Part shown: piece by piece, positions 1-12,900 of the stretch
How the letters are laid out: every line of letters begins with the position of its first letter
Numbering within the stretch: position 1 is the stretch's first letter
DNA from: Doris montereyensis
Taxonomy: Eukaryota; Mollusca; Gastropoda; Nudibranchia; Dorididae
DNA: 64,000 nucleotides
Direction: 5' to 3'
NCBI GenBank assembly: GCA_037039925.1
Contig: JAXRKP010000015.1
Location: 212,501-276,500 of the forward strand
The notes under the pieces: generated by a model
Seen by the model: only the letters and a program-made list of their open reading frames with translations
The model's database searches: none
What the model was told of the DNA's origin: nothing
Program-made: the position numbers and the translations under genes

Positions 1-150
1 GAAGTGGAACAGGTGATAACAATTACCTCCTGGCCAGGAAACTAGTCTGACGCAGGTTTTTACTCCCAAGTTAGTGTGTGTACCCATTTGCACCTGGGTG
101 AGAGCGGGAAAATGTGTGTTCAGTATCTTTGCCAAGGGACACAACGTCAG
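1..150 (-). mobile_element. SINE family A, partial copy at window edge
   Basis: Reverse complement of the shared SINE-A 3' half: gaagtggaacaggtgataac, acctcctggccaggaa, cgcaggtttttactccc, accaagg/ccaagggacacaacg. Cut by the window start. Confidence 0.65.
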
Positions 151-419
151 ACCTGTATAAAGTTAAAATTGATAGGAACAAAAGGGAAAATGTTCACTCC
201 AGAAACCACCCCCCACCCCTGCAACGAGTCTATGACATTCATCACTCGGTAGATAAGACGAGATAGGAATGATATGAATGGCGTGAAAATTAAAAAAAAA
301 ATACCACGTGTGAGTTTCCCACATGTAGGTGTAAAAATATCCTCAGGCCAGGCTTCAAATTGAGGCGCGGTGCCTGGTCTCGATCCATTGTAACGTACGT
401 GTGGAGGCCACATTAGCTC

Positions 420-1200
420 CTGTCCTTATACAGGTATTTCTCATTTACCATGCCATACGCAAGCTGTTTACATCTGACAAAGTAATAGTAATAATACCAA
501 CAAAGAGACAAAGTTAAAACACATTGTTTATCACATAATCAATCCCCATAACCAATTTATTGTACTCCAAATACGATTCCCATAGCAGCATTGTAAGACA
601 TTAGAATTATAATGCCCCATTCCAGGGGGTGTACTGGTAGTGGTATATATACCAAAGCATATAAATTCAATACCATGATAAATATAAGTGAAAACTTTTT
701 TTAAAGTTCTTTTTCTCAGCACAAACACAAAAAGAAATATTCATCAATAATAATAATATATGTATATTTAAATAATACATACACAACAATAACCTTGGCT
801 TATGATTAAAAGTTGATGAAACATGATCCATGACCAAATGAAACTGTGGTACTTATTCTACACGCAAACCTTGTTATTAATGTTACACCCCCCCCCCCCC
901 CTCCCATTTCCCCATTATACCGCCACTCTCGCTTACAGCCAGCTTTTACATCTTTGTACGGATCTGACACTTTACAAAAACAATGAAATAACTCGTTACA
1001 CTGTCATCCGCTAATGATTTGGCATTAATGTTCCTTCATAACTTTGTAAATACAACCTGTTGTACCGCCATCGTGCACCACTGACCCCTTCCCCGAAGTG
1101 ATGCAAGCTGGTAGTGGTAGAAACAGAATCTCGTTGGCTTGGGCACAGATCACGGAGTTAAACACACACTTCACACTGGAAACAAATTCCAACCAGGGAA
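420..1200. other. No gene seen
   Basis: AT-rich sequence with a C15-type homopolymer near 888-902. I see no coding or structural signal. Confidence 0.6.
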
Positions 1201-1203
1201 GTA

Positions 1204-1500
1204 AAACGAATGCAAGCTATTGCCATTGAAACTTTCAAAATTTTGCATAAGTTATCGCCATCCCGTCTTCCAGATTTGATATCATTCAAAGATAGAAGGT
1301 ATAATTTCAGATATACAAATGTAGACAATATCCCTAGAACCACTGCTTCCCGGAAAACAATCATTTTAATATGCTGCTGCAGTTCTGTGAAAGAATTACC
1401 TGAACATTTAAAATCTAAAACAAATTTTAATCAATTTAAAAATCTTATTTCGATGTGGAATGGTAAAGATAGTCATTGTGTCATTTGTTTTACATCACTG
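1204..1500 (+). mobile_element. LINE RT C-terminal remnant
   Basis: Open frame MQAIAIETFKILHKLSPSRL ... FKDRRYNFRYTNVDNIPRTT ... NFNQFKNLISMWNGKD. It fits the C-terminal end of jockey/CR1-type RTs common in molluscs (Y.I....P.YI.DLIS, FR......RT, SFNQFK..I..W.G..C.C). No 5' part is seen. Confidence 0.55.
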
Positions 1501-1629
1501 CCATGTGTGTCTGAGTACCCTTACACTTACAGAAATGATACTGACATGACACTAGTGACACAAAGTTTCTTCTCTATGAGAATGAGAGTACTGAAGGTTT
1601 GGAGACAACGTTTGTTGTCCACTGTTTAG

Positions 1630-2175
1630 GCCTAGGTCAGCCGAATGAAGAATAGTATAGACTTTTCACACATTGGCGTTACTGGCAATAGCTTGGCGAG
1701 GAAGGCATGGCGCTGATTGGGTTCAATTTAATGGCGCGAATTTGGCTTCATACAATAATCACAGCAGTGTCACAACCTAGCCCAACCCATTTGGAGTCAT
1801 GGCTGTTTCTGTCGATATTTTGTTTTCTAGACTGCATAAGTGACAGGACCATTCTACTTTTACTATATTATAATCACAATCAGTACAATTTTTTCAACAG
1901 CCTTTTCACATGCATTAGGCCTAGATCTACATCGCATTGTCAGTGAGCATTTTGTTCTGGTACTTGTTTAGTCAAATACTGATCCATCTCCCCCCTAGAA
2001 ATATTGAAAACGGGCAGTTTCGTTATGACGCCATTCCCTTTATCACATCAAGTTACCACCGGCACAACAGTTGGCAGTATAATGAGACTTGAGGATATTT
2101 TGACAAATGTGAGGCCAGCCGTTCGCATTTTGTTCTCCCATATTCTACTTGACAAAAAACTCCCAAACAACAACA
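1630..2175. other. No gene seen
   Basis: Unstructured sequence after the LINE remnant; no reading frame with coding character. Confidence 0.6.
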
Positions 2176-2177
2176 AA

Positions 2178-3377
2178 AACACACACACACACACACACAC
2201 AAACAACTTAATAAAAACCAATTATAACATATCCTCCCATCAATGTTAAAGATATAATAATAAATATGACTTTTCAATTTAAAACAACACACATAAGAAA
2301 GTTTGCTGACTTTGGCTTTTACATTGTCTATCACTATTATCAGTATCAGTATCATCGATACGGCTTAGAGTAACAGGCCTTTGAGCAAAATGAGTTCCTA
2401 CATTTTACTTACACACACACAGTCTCTCAAACTGCCCAGTTGACATGGGAACAAAGTGATGACAACAAAGATTTGCTTATTTCTTTCATTCGAATTCACC
2501 CCATCCACCATATACGGTAATCTTAGGGTGAATTTTAAGAGGATACAGCAAGATGTGAAAGGAAAGAAGTAGGACTTAGCAGCAGCCCCTGCCAACCGCC
2601 CACATGACAACAAAGAGATGAAATCAAAACACACCGCTTGTCGCATCTTGGACGTTCATCTCATACAGGTGTACATTGTACTAGTGTGGATGTAAAAAAT
2701 GACATGAAACAAGCCTAGAGAGTCCAGACATGAAACTGGAGGACTGAGTTAGAGAGCAGCTTTCCTTTCACCAGATGACAACAAATCCACGTTAAGATTT
2801 CATGCAAGCACACACATACACACACACACACACACACTCCAAATTTAACCCAAACTGATAATGTTACCCATCATCTTAACTTTTATGATCTCAGGACCTG
2901 TTGAAAAAACTGAGAACAAAAAAGATATTGTAATAAAACATTTCTCATAATACATGTAGCACTCTTTTCATGTATTTGGTAAATGACTTGGTTATTTTCT
3001 CCAACCGTACTATTATCACTATTATCATAATCATATTTTGAATCCATTAAGTCCGCCTTAGTGGATTAAACGTAACTGCTGGGATTGATGTTTTTGCAGC
3101 TCCAAATTCTGACTGTACTAAGGTTAAGAACAACAGTGCAGCTTAGTGCAAGTATTGTAGTATAGTGTACAAGCATGGCTGGAGACACAGGTGGATTATG
3201 ATTTTCTTTATTTAAAATAAAGCTGGGTCTCTCAAATTGGGGAGTTAAAAAAAAGGTAGCTTTATATATATTATTATATTATATTATATATAGATGTCTG
3301 TGATAACAGCTGTGTGCGTTTGTGTGAATATGTGTCAGGTATATGTTCAACAAGTTAATTTCTCTTTGTGGATAGAG

Positions 3378-3414
<37 letters not shown>

Positions 3415-4198
3415 TATAAAACAAATTCATCTTATGTCCTATGTCTTACATGATTGGAGAATAATCATACTATAATGGAAGTAAGGTTAATCGTGTAATC
3501 ATGATAGACTTTTAAACCAGACTTCCATAAATTCTACAATTAAAACAAGTACATACGCAATATATAAAGGGTGGACACCACTAGGAAAATTATTTATATC
3601 AACAAACATATTTTCAGAGAATAGACTGTACCATGTCAACTTAAGAAAACATTCTGCCATTTCTTTGAACCATGTGTAAAATTAAAAACTAGGAACGGAC
3701 AAGTTTGAATTTGTCATTGTTCATATTCAATTGTTTGTGGGTAGACTAGAACATGTAAGGTGGCTAGGGAAATCTTTCACAGAGATTGTTGTGTTTATCA
3801 AAATGACAATGTGTGGGAATATCTGAACAGCAACAACATTTTGACTACAATTGAGATCCAAACACAAGTACACACACACACTTGTCCTTATTGACCCAAA
3901 ATATCACACACACACACACACACATTAGACACACTTGCCATGCGGAATGCTTATGAGTAAATTGGAACCTTTCTTAGTAGGTCATAAATACAAACCATCT
4001 GGCAGATGACAAAATTTGTCACAAAAAGTACAAAGCTTTCAATGTAAACTAAAACAAAAAAGACAAAAATTGACATCATTTTAAAACAGGCAGAACCGAC
4101 CATTTCTTGAATAATAAGACAAGAGGCAAAGTAGATTTAAACATCTCTCAAATCACACACACATACACACTCATACACATGACACACACACACACATG
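2178..4198. repeat. Cluster of CA microsatellites and AT-rich spacer
   Basis: Short (CA)n tracts at about 2178-2202, 2808-2838, 3381-3410, 3870-3882, 3905-3924 and 4155-4196, in AT-rich sequence downstream of OS9. A dispersed-repeat copy lies at 2490-2632. I see no gene here. Confidence 0.9.
2490..2632 (+). repeat. Dispersed ~130-bp repeat, copy 1
   Basis: Shared phrases: ccatccaccatatacggtaa, gggtgaattttaagagga, acagcaagatg, gaaagaagtaggac, and tgccaaccgccca. It has neither tRNA-like boxes nor inverted ends that I can see. Eight other copies are listed. Confidence 0.75.
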
Positions 4199-4199
4199 C

Positions 4200-5380
4200 T
4201 ATTAACCCATTGTTGAGAATGAGACAAAATGAAGAGAGAAGATAATTACGTATATTACATAAAGGAGTACTCAACACCACAGATTCTTGTCAGCTGCAAA
4301 GGAACTTACAAGGGAATCATAATACAAATACAGTAGCATGTAATAATCTAATAATCGTGATAAAAATCAATGTTTCCTTCTCTCCTATTTTACATGGTTC
4401 TGGTGGAAAAAAATACATATTGTAAAAACTATACCGGATGGCAAGGTAAATACATGTAATCCCAAGCTAAAAGCAGAATATAGCCAACACTTCATCAGGC
4501 TCTCTCTGGAAATGTTAAAGCGACAAAGATAATAATAAATTTAAAAAAACATCAACACTTGCACAACAGCATGTACGCACAACTGAAATTGTGCTGCATT
4601 TGATTCATAGAAAAGTAAAAAAAAATTGTTTGTATTTGTACCAAATTCTCACCATTGCAATTATCACCATGCAAAAAAAAATCTGACACCAATCCCACTC
4701 CCATTCCAAAATCACTTTGTTTTGGATTTTACACCCCATTCACCGCATGATGTGACCTCAATGTAACTTTAATATATAAAAAAACCTGGCACAACAAAAG
4801 ACATGTGAGCGAGTGAAAGGGAAGACGTAAGACCTACCACCAGAAGCAAAAACCCGCCAACCACCCACGTTATCTATAAAAAGAAGACCACGACTACGAC
4901 ACTGATTGACAGTATATTTTTGTTTTCTAAGACGCTCATAAGTCACCTCATAACGATACGCAATAAACAGTTTTATAGTAACATCAGCCCTAGCACAAAG
5001 CATCATTCCTCACAGCTGGTTGATTTGTATTGTTGAGGAATGGAGAGAGAGGGAATATAGAGGGGTGGGGGGAGGAGTTATTTTTATCTGAATTATATTT
5101 TATGATAGGCTACAGTGGTACATAGCAGCATCGGGGCGAAACCGTAGTATTGTGAGTTTGTAATTACGATGACACTGGTTCCTTGGCTAGCCGAGGTATT
5201 TTTCCGACGTTGTACTCTTAGGAAAGCTACTTTCCTCTGCTTTCCTTGCTCGACTCAGGTGTCAATGGGTACCTATCTATAGGCAAAGAAAGATCTTGTC
5301 TGTGTATTACTACAAGTGCCTGACAGGCTGCAGTATTCTATGCTCCCCAGAGTGTTGAGAAGGACTTTGAATGAAATGGC
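4200..5380. other. No gene seen
   Basis: AT-rich; contains only a partial dispersed-repeat copy at about 4797-4872. Confidence 0.6.
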
Positions 5381-5383
5381 TTG

Positions 5384-5510
5384 CTGGAGGGGGGGGATAT
5401 TCATGTATGATGTAGGCGGTGAAGCTGCACATGTGTGGGGATACAGGAGGGGGGGGGATATTCATGTATGATGTAGGCGGTGAGCCTGCACATGTGTGGG
5501 GATACAGACT
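5384..5510. repeat. Two-copy tandem repeat
   Basis: Two units of about 68 bp containing a G-run, then atattcatgtatgatgtagg and gcacatgtgtggggatacag. They differ at two or three places. Confidence 0.88.
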
Positions 5511-5824
5511 GTTATAAATCCATCTTTATCTTTGAGCCTTTAATTCTTTTGACTGTTTTCTCCCCATTTTTCAAAGTATCATTTTTTCTTCACTCATCAT
5601 TAAAATTCAAATTGGACAGAATAGAATTATAAACCCAAATTAAGGGATACAAAGCAACTTAACTCATAAATAATTTTGTTGATAAATAGTTAAAAAACTA
5701 AATTAAAACTAAAAAAAACCCCCAAAAACTTATAATTACATCTCCCTATGTAAAATGTCAGTTTGATTATGAGACAGAAAATATTTGAATATTTTGATAA
5801 TAATAAAAACAATAATAAAGTAAA

Positions 5825-6075
5825 CATTTACATTGCGCCATCCATCCCCACTGAACAGGGGGGGCTCTGGGCACATTACAGGTGCAACGCCAAGATCGCA
5901 GTATTTATAAGATTGAGACTAAGACACTTGAAAACACAAAGTTCAATAAAAACGCCTGTCTTGAGGCGCTTTTGAAGACGTCTATTGACGAAGACTGGCG
6001 ATTGTCAGTTGGAAGGAATTTGATTAAGCCAGAGTCTTTCAGGGACACCACAAACATAAGGTATAACAAATAGCC
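5825..6075 (-). mobile_element. LINE 3'-end-like relic downstream of OS9
   Basis: Begins with cattgcgccatccatccc, a gcgc-plus-(A/T)-rich phrase like the LINE 3' ends elsewhere in this window, and contains gaggcgcttttgaagacgtc. A plus-strand open frame here is probably incidental. Confidence 0.3.
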
Positions 6076-6120
6076 TAATTCCTCGTTAATGAATATTCTT
6101 AGTGTTCTTCATTTTTTTTA

Positions 6121-6415
6121 AAAATAGGCGGTAATCTCAGGGTGAAACAAGGGGAAATAGCAAGATGAAAGACATGTATCATGAAAGAGTGAAAGCAAAG
6201 ACGTAGTACCTAATAATACTACTAGCTTCTGCCAACCACTCAAGGATAGCAAATCAAGAAGCAAATGCTTTTGTTTCATTGAAATTTACCCTGTCTACCA
6301 TCAAGGTGATTTCAGGGTGAATTAAGAGGAAACAGCAAGACGAAAGATAAGTGAAAGTAGGAAAAGCAAAAGAAGTAGGACCTACCAGCAGCCCTTGCCA
6401 ACCGCCCGCTTCAAA
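6121..6415 (+). repeat. Dispersed ~130-bp repeat, two adjacent copies
   Basis: Copy at 6125-6247 (ggcggtaatctcagggtgaa, agcaagatgaaag, ttctgccaaccactca) and a second at 6283-6412 (gggtgaattaagaggaaac, gtaggacctaccagcagc, ttgccaaccgcccgc). They lie just downstream of the OS9 stop, probably in or near its 3' UTR. Confidence 0.75.
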
Positions 6416-6855
6416 AAGCAAAAAAAACCCTCATGAGAAAAGATTCTAATACTCACATATATTTACATTGCAATATATTTCTCCTCCTGAGGACGCTGCT
6501 TACTAATGTACGAGTGAGTCAAGAGAAACAAAACACATGAAAATAGGACAATTGCTTAGCTCATACACACGCATATAAATAAAAACACATCATTACATTC
6601 AACAGCCAAATGAAATTATCATGTTTGCGTCAGTTGTCATCTCAAAGTCAAAGGCAATTTAGGGATCATGCCGATGATGAAGTTTTGCTGAAAATCATGG
6701 AATATTTCAAACAACAACAAACGTTGTCATCACGCCACATTAAAAATGGAAAGTGTTAGAATTTCAATAATTTAAAAATATGTTCCCGGATGACAGGTCG
6801 AAGTAAACCAAGGTTTAAACTTAACATAAAGGCGTTTAACAAATCCAAGTAACGA

Positions 6856-6993
6856 TCATCTGTCGGGTTTTGATTCTGTACTTGTTTCTTGCTTCTTTCC
6901 TTTTCTTTGTCCTTTGTATACAAAACCATAATTTTTTTCTAGGGAACTCTGCCTTTGAAGCTCTGCAGACTCATCATCAAAGTTGTTGAAACC
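6856..6993 (-). CDS. OS9: OS9 exon 17: C terminus and stop
   Basis: Reads FNNFDDESAELQRQSSLEKN then YGFVYKGQRKGKK and ends at TGA after KPDR. ELQRQSSLEKNYGFVY aligns with the C-terminal QRQKELESNYRRVW of human OS-9. Acceptor cgttttcag; phase 0, 45 codons plus stop. Confidence 0.85.
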   Translation of the reverse strand, partial: GFNNFDDESAELQRQSSLEKNYGFVYKGQRKGKKQETSTESKPDR

Positions 6994-9900
6994 CTGAAAA
7001 CGAAATAAGAGGACCTTACAAAACTTGTTTTTAGCCTAAGTTTTCGTTACATTAATATTTACCCAGTCCACCATATGCGATGATCTAAAGGTCAATCAAC
7101 AGGAAACAGTAAGGCGTTGCAGCCTCAGCCGTTCTCCTCATATCTGTGGTGAAGGCCAGCCATTTAGTTTTTTTTTGTGTGATATCTCATATTAGTTTGA
7201 GGTCGGTCTGTGATGTTTGTTTCAGTGTTTCCTGAAACACTTTTAAGGTCGATGATTAATGCTAATGTCAATGTCGTTATGGGTCTTCTTTTAGTCTTTT
7301 TGTTGTTTGTAAAATAGTATGTCATTGCCATGTTTGCAGGAATTTCCTGGTTTCTTCAAAATATGCCAAAATAGTCTCCATCTTGCTTCCTACATTTGGA
7401 TTGAAATGGAGGTTTCCTTGCTCAATTTATAGAGATTTGTTACTAATTTTTATGAAGTAGTGTATTCCTAGAACTCGTTGTAACTAATTTCTATGAAAGG
7501 CATCTAGGTTGTTTTCTTGGTTTTTGTCAATGCCCATGAAGCACAATTGTAAAATCTATCCTTCTTACAACTGTGCTACATGGGCATTGAACAAACAACT
7601 GAAGAAGAAACAAACTAGATATGCGCCCACATATACGTAAATTAATTCGCCAATGACCGGGCAGCGGACAGGTAAGCACCTGTACGGGAGTAGATGATCC
7701 CGCCCTCCACGAGTCTCCTGCTGCCTTGCAGGCGGGTCTTGGTTGACCAAAGGCTAAAGGAGTTAACCCTGACAGAAAACAACATGCTACCTTACAGGCC
7801 AGTCTTGAATGACCAAAGGCTAAAGGGAGTTAACCCTGACAGAAAATAACAAAATCTGCTGCCTTGCAGGCTGGTCTTGAATGACTAAAGGCTAAGGGAG
7901 TTAACCCTGACAGAAAATAACAAGGCCTGGTAGGGGGCCTCAAGGTGGCAGCCCCACCATCTACCTAGGGTACTGTGGGCTAATCCTGCTTATCCAAAGC
8001 AACCTGATTCAGAGAAGTAAAAGAAATATGACCGGCTTGATCTTTGGAAGACAAACTTGGAAGCGAACACGGACTGATTTTTGGAACATGGAACGTTAGG
8101 GCAATAAATGGAAAAGAGTTACAATTAGTTGAAGAAATGGAAAAATTCAAAGTAGATATTTTGGCCATTACAGAAACAAAGAAAAAAGGACAAGGAATAG
8201 AAAATGTAGGACCAAATCATATTTTAATCTTCTCAGGAGTAGATGTCAAAGATATAGCTAGAGCAGGAGTAGGCCTCCTAGTGCATAAAAGGCATTTGTA
8301 GGTAAGCAAGAATTGTCAACAAAAACCAAAACGGCAGTATACAATACAGTTTATTGTCCTACTCTCCTCTACATGGCAGCGAAACTTGGACTTTAGACAG
8401 TAGAGAATACAGTAGAGTACAGGCAGCTGAAATGAAATATCTAAGAAGAGTGGTAGGGAAAACTAAAAGAGACAAAATCAGAAAGACAACAATAAGAGAT
8501 CAAACCAAAGCAGATGGCATAAAAACTAAGATAGAAATAAATCAATTGAGATGGTTTGGGCATGTAAACAGAATGAATGACAATAGAATAGCTAAATCAG
8601 TACACAGTGCTAAGGCCCAAGGTAAAAGACCAAAAGGCAGACCTCGGAGAAAGTGGGAAAAAGATATAAAAGAGGCATTGAAGCATAGAAATTTAATTTT
8701 TTGGAAGGAAACAGAAAATGCCAGGACAGAGCATCCTGGAGAAAGATCATCTCGGGCATCTGAACCCATACACCGAAAGGTAGAATGGGAACTGATAAAG
8801 AAAGAAAGAATTAGTCAATGAAAGATGTCATAAACACATTGACATGAGGAATCACAGCATACATACAGGTAAAAAGAAAAATCCACAACCCTAAAAAACG
8901 TACTTCTTTTAACATTTAGTCAATATTACTAACAGTGGGTTTCATTTTGATTTTGTTTTTAGAATTTGTCCTGAGTGTTTCCCTAACACTTTGTTTGATT
9001 ACAACTTAAGGAGAAAAGGGATGCATGAAATAAAGATATTAATTCTAAGGGTAAAAGCAGAGATCGGTACATAGAAAAAGGTGTTTCCCACAGTTTCTCA
9101 CCAAAACAACGATGAAACGATTCGTTCGTCCCTCCTCATCTTCCTGTTGTATAACGTGGACAGTCTTGTCCCGATGTGAAAGAATGATCATCATCCAATC
9201 CTAGCTTCTCACTCCCCTGCAAACAAAAGATTTAATAACATAAAACGCACAGGAAGTGACCTTTTTGTAACAATCCCCTTTTTCAATAAGGTAGGGATCA
9301 TCATCATCATCTAAAGCATAGGGAGTTGTGAGCACTGACAGTAGAACCCTTAGCAGCCAAGTATGAATATACAGATCAAACTACCCTTCACCCCTGGTGG
9401 TGAAGCAAGGTGTAGGAGGCTTCCTGATTAAAAATTGAGTAGGGATAAATTTACTATAATAAATGTGTGTGTGTGTGTGTGTGTATGTACCTATAAGAGT
9501 GCATGAACTTGGCATGTGTATATTCTGTACCATTATTTCTAATGCAATGAGAGAATGTAGTAAATTGTTAACTTACTTTCATGCTGACTTACTTTTTAAA
9601 CGACTTTATAAAACAGCTTAATTCTATCTCCTACAAGAGTGATACATTTCATAGGCACACAACTCTGCCAAGCGTTGAGCGCCAATCACCTATCTGTTGG
9701 TGCTTCCGCTGGACTGTTCTGTGACAGGCGCTGATGTGTCAGTTGTGGGCGTCTCCTCACAACATTAGCAGATTAGTCTATGAAACAAGTATTGTGGGAG
9801 ACGATGTATCCAGCGTTTGGCATGCAACAACCTTGTGGAAGCTGATTGATCAGTGATTGGCACTGAAAGAGTTAACATGCTATAATGCTGACCTCTCTAC

Positions 9901-12900
9901 AGTCCTATTAATACTTTCTTAAACCCACTTTCTAACTTTCAGGTTACCTCTTTTATGCTCTTCTTTTCATATTCCTTTCTGACACTGTCTTCCAACAGCT
10001 TTCTTATGTTGCCAGGTAGTTTGCTCAATTCCTTGTCTGTTTCCTCATCACCTGTCAGGCTGACTTTGACCTTGAGCTCCGACTTCTCATCTTCACTCTG
10101 AGACACTTCGTCTTCGGACGCATCTTTCGGGCGAGGAAACGTCGACTGTTTTTCATTACTGGACTCTGTGCAAAGGAAAATGGGTTTCATCTTTTCATAT
10201 TATTATGTTATCACATAAAAAGTGGAAAAAAAGTCTTTGAGCATACCTTTCAGCTAGGGGTTTGGTGATTTCTAGGTAGGTCACATCTGGGATTAGTATC
10301 TGACCACAGGCATTCAAAATCATTACTAATGTTATTAATGTAAAAGTCAGTCTCTATTCTAAGGTCGGCTGAACTTAGTGCTAAGTCCTATCAGTGCAGA
10401 GGAGGATGAATTATTAAAATAGTACGGTACAGATACGTGTGCCTATAAAAGTATAAATAAGAAAACATAAGACTAAAATTATACAATGATGAAACAATGT
10501 GGTGTTTTACTGTAGTAGCTTAAGTCAAAAAATGAAATTCAGTGCTGTCAAGGCCATAACGGGAACAAAATTCAATTAAAATAGATGAAGAAAAATTATG
10601 CTTCCCAGAAGACAAAAAGTATCAGATTATGAAAAGAATGAAAAAAGAGTAAAATCAGGATAAAAAGAGTAAGATAAGGATAAAAACGAGTTAGATTAAA
10701 AAAAAAAGAGTAAGATCAGGTTAAAAAAGAGTAAGATCAGGTTAAAAAGAGAAAGATCAGGTTAAAAAAGAGTAAGATCAGAATAAAAACGAGTAAGATC
10801 AGGATGATAAAAATAAGATCAGTATCTTTAAAAATAAGATCATAATTAAAAAGTAAGATGAAATAAAAAGAGTAAGATCAGACAAAAAAAGAGAAGATCA
10901 GGATAAAAAAATAGTAAGATTCGGATAAAGAAAACAGTAAGCAGGATAAAACAGAAAGACCAGGATCAAAATAGAGTAAGATCAAGATAAAAAATAGTAA
11001 GATAAAAAAAGAGCAAGATAAGGAAAAAAAAAGAAGTAAGATCAGGACAAAAAAAGAGTAAGATCAGGATTTTAAAAAAAGCGAGATTAGATAAAAAAAA
11101 AGGAGTAGGATCAGGATAAAAATAGTAAGATCAAGATAAAAAAAGAGTAAGATCAAGATAAAAAAGAGTAAGATCAAGATAAAAAGAGTAAGATCAAGAT
11201 AAAAAAGAGTAAGATCAAGATAAAAAAGAGTAAGATCAAGAAAAAAGAGTAAGATCAAGATAAAAAAGAGTAAGATCAGGATAAAAATAGTAAGATCAAG
11301 ATAAAAAGAGTAAGATCAAGATAAAAAAGAGTAAGATCAAGATAAAAAATAGTAAGATCAAGATAAAAAGATAAGAAAAGAGTAAGATCAAGATCAGGAA
11401 AAAAGAGTAAGATCAAGATAAAAAAGAGTAAGATCAGGACAAAAAGAGAGTAAAGATCAAGAAAAAAAAAGTAAGATCAAGATAAAAAAGAATAAGATCA
11501 AAATAAAAAAGAGTAAGATCAGGACAAAAAGAGTAAGATCAGAAAAAAAAGAGTAAGATCAGGACAAAAAAGAGTAAGATCAGGACAAAAAGGAGTAAGA
11601 TCAGGACAAAAAGAATAAGATCAGGACAAAAAGAATAAGATCAAAATAAAAAGAGTAAGATCAGGACAAAAAGAATAAGATCAAAATAAAAAGAGTAAGA
11701 TCAAGACAAAAAGAGTAAGATCAAGATAAAAAAAGAGTAAGATCAAGATAAAAAAGAGTAAGATCAAGACAAAAAGAGTAAGATCAGGATAAAAAGAGTA
11801 AGATCAAGAAAAAGAGTAAGATCAAGATAAAAAGAGTAAGATGAAGATAAAAAGAGTAAGATCAAGATAAAAAGAAAAGATCAAGATAAAAAAGAGTAAG
11901 ATCAAGATATAAAAGAGAAAGATTAGAATAAAAAGAGTAAGATCAGGACAAAAAGAGAAAGATCAAGATAAAAAAAGAGTAAGATCAGGACAAAAAAGAG
12001 AAAGATCAAGATAAAAAAGAGTAAGATCAGGATAAAAAGAGTAAGATCAGGATAAAAAGAGTAAGATCAGGACAAAAAGAGTAAGATCAGGACAAAAAAG
12101 AGTAAGATCAGACAAAAAAGAGTAAGATCAGGACAAAAAGAGTAAGATCAGGATAAAAAAGAGTAAGATCAGACAAAAAGAGACCAGGATAAAAAAGAGT
12201 AAGATCAGGATAAAAAGAGTAAGATCAGGACAAAAAAGAGACCAGGATAAAAAGAGTAAGATTAAGATGAAAAAGAGTAAGATCAAGATGAAAAAAACGT
12301 AAGAACAAGACAAAAAGCATAAGATTATGAAAAAGAAAGAAAAACGTACACAATCAAAGTGGAAAAAACGAACATGCAAATCTAGATAGATCAAGATTGA
12401 TATACTACATTTAGGACAAAACTTTTACAGAATCATATATGAAGATATCGGCTCCCATCAGTTTGACAGCTCCCATAGATTGATACAACACAGTTGTGGA
12501 TAATGACAACCCTCAAATGTTGCAACGTTCTAAGTGAGAAAATGTACAACGCTGATGAAAAAAATGTAAAGAAGGTGAAAATGCGTATGAATAAATATTG
12601 TTTTTTTGGGAAATTTCACTTTCACTGAGCAATGGCCCTGAGTTTTACCTGCTCTTGGTGCATCTGCAGGAGGAGCTTCTATTTTGTCTTCAATGTTTTC
12701 ACTTTGTTTATGACTTTCCTTCTCCTCACCATCCTTTTCCTTAGCCGTTTCAATGTTCTTGTTGGAGCTTTTGGTCGACTGAGCTCGCCATATCAGCCAT
12801 CTTGCTGTCTTCTGCACCTGTGAATTCATGAATTTCTACATTACAATTAATTCTAAATGAACACAGACGCAAATTCACAAGTTTAACAGTTAAATCTGAA

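Noticed and set aside
5882..6073. Plus-strand ORF RQDRSIYKIETKTLENTKF...
   Set aside because: Lies within a probable LINE 3'-end relic; no start context or homologous domain that I can support.
11064..12394. Hydrophobic repeat proteins (LDLTLFILILLFF type) on the minus strand
   Set aside because: They arise from the aaaaagagtaagatcaggat minisatellite in an OS9 intron.
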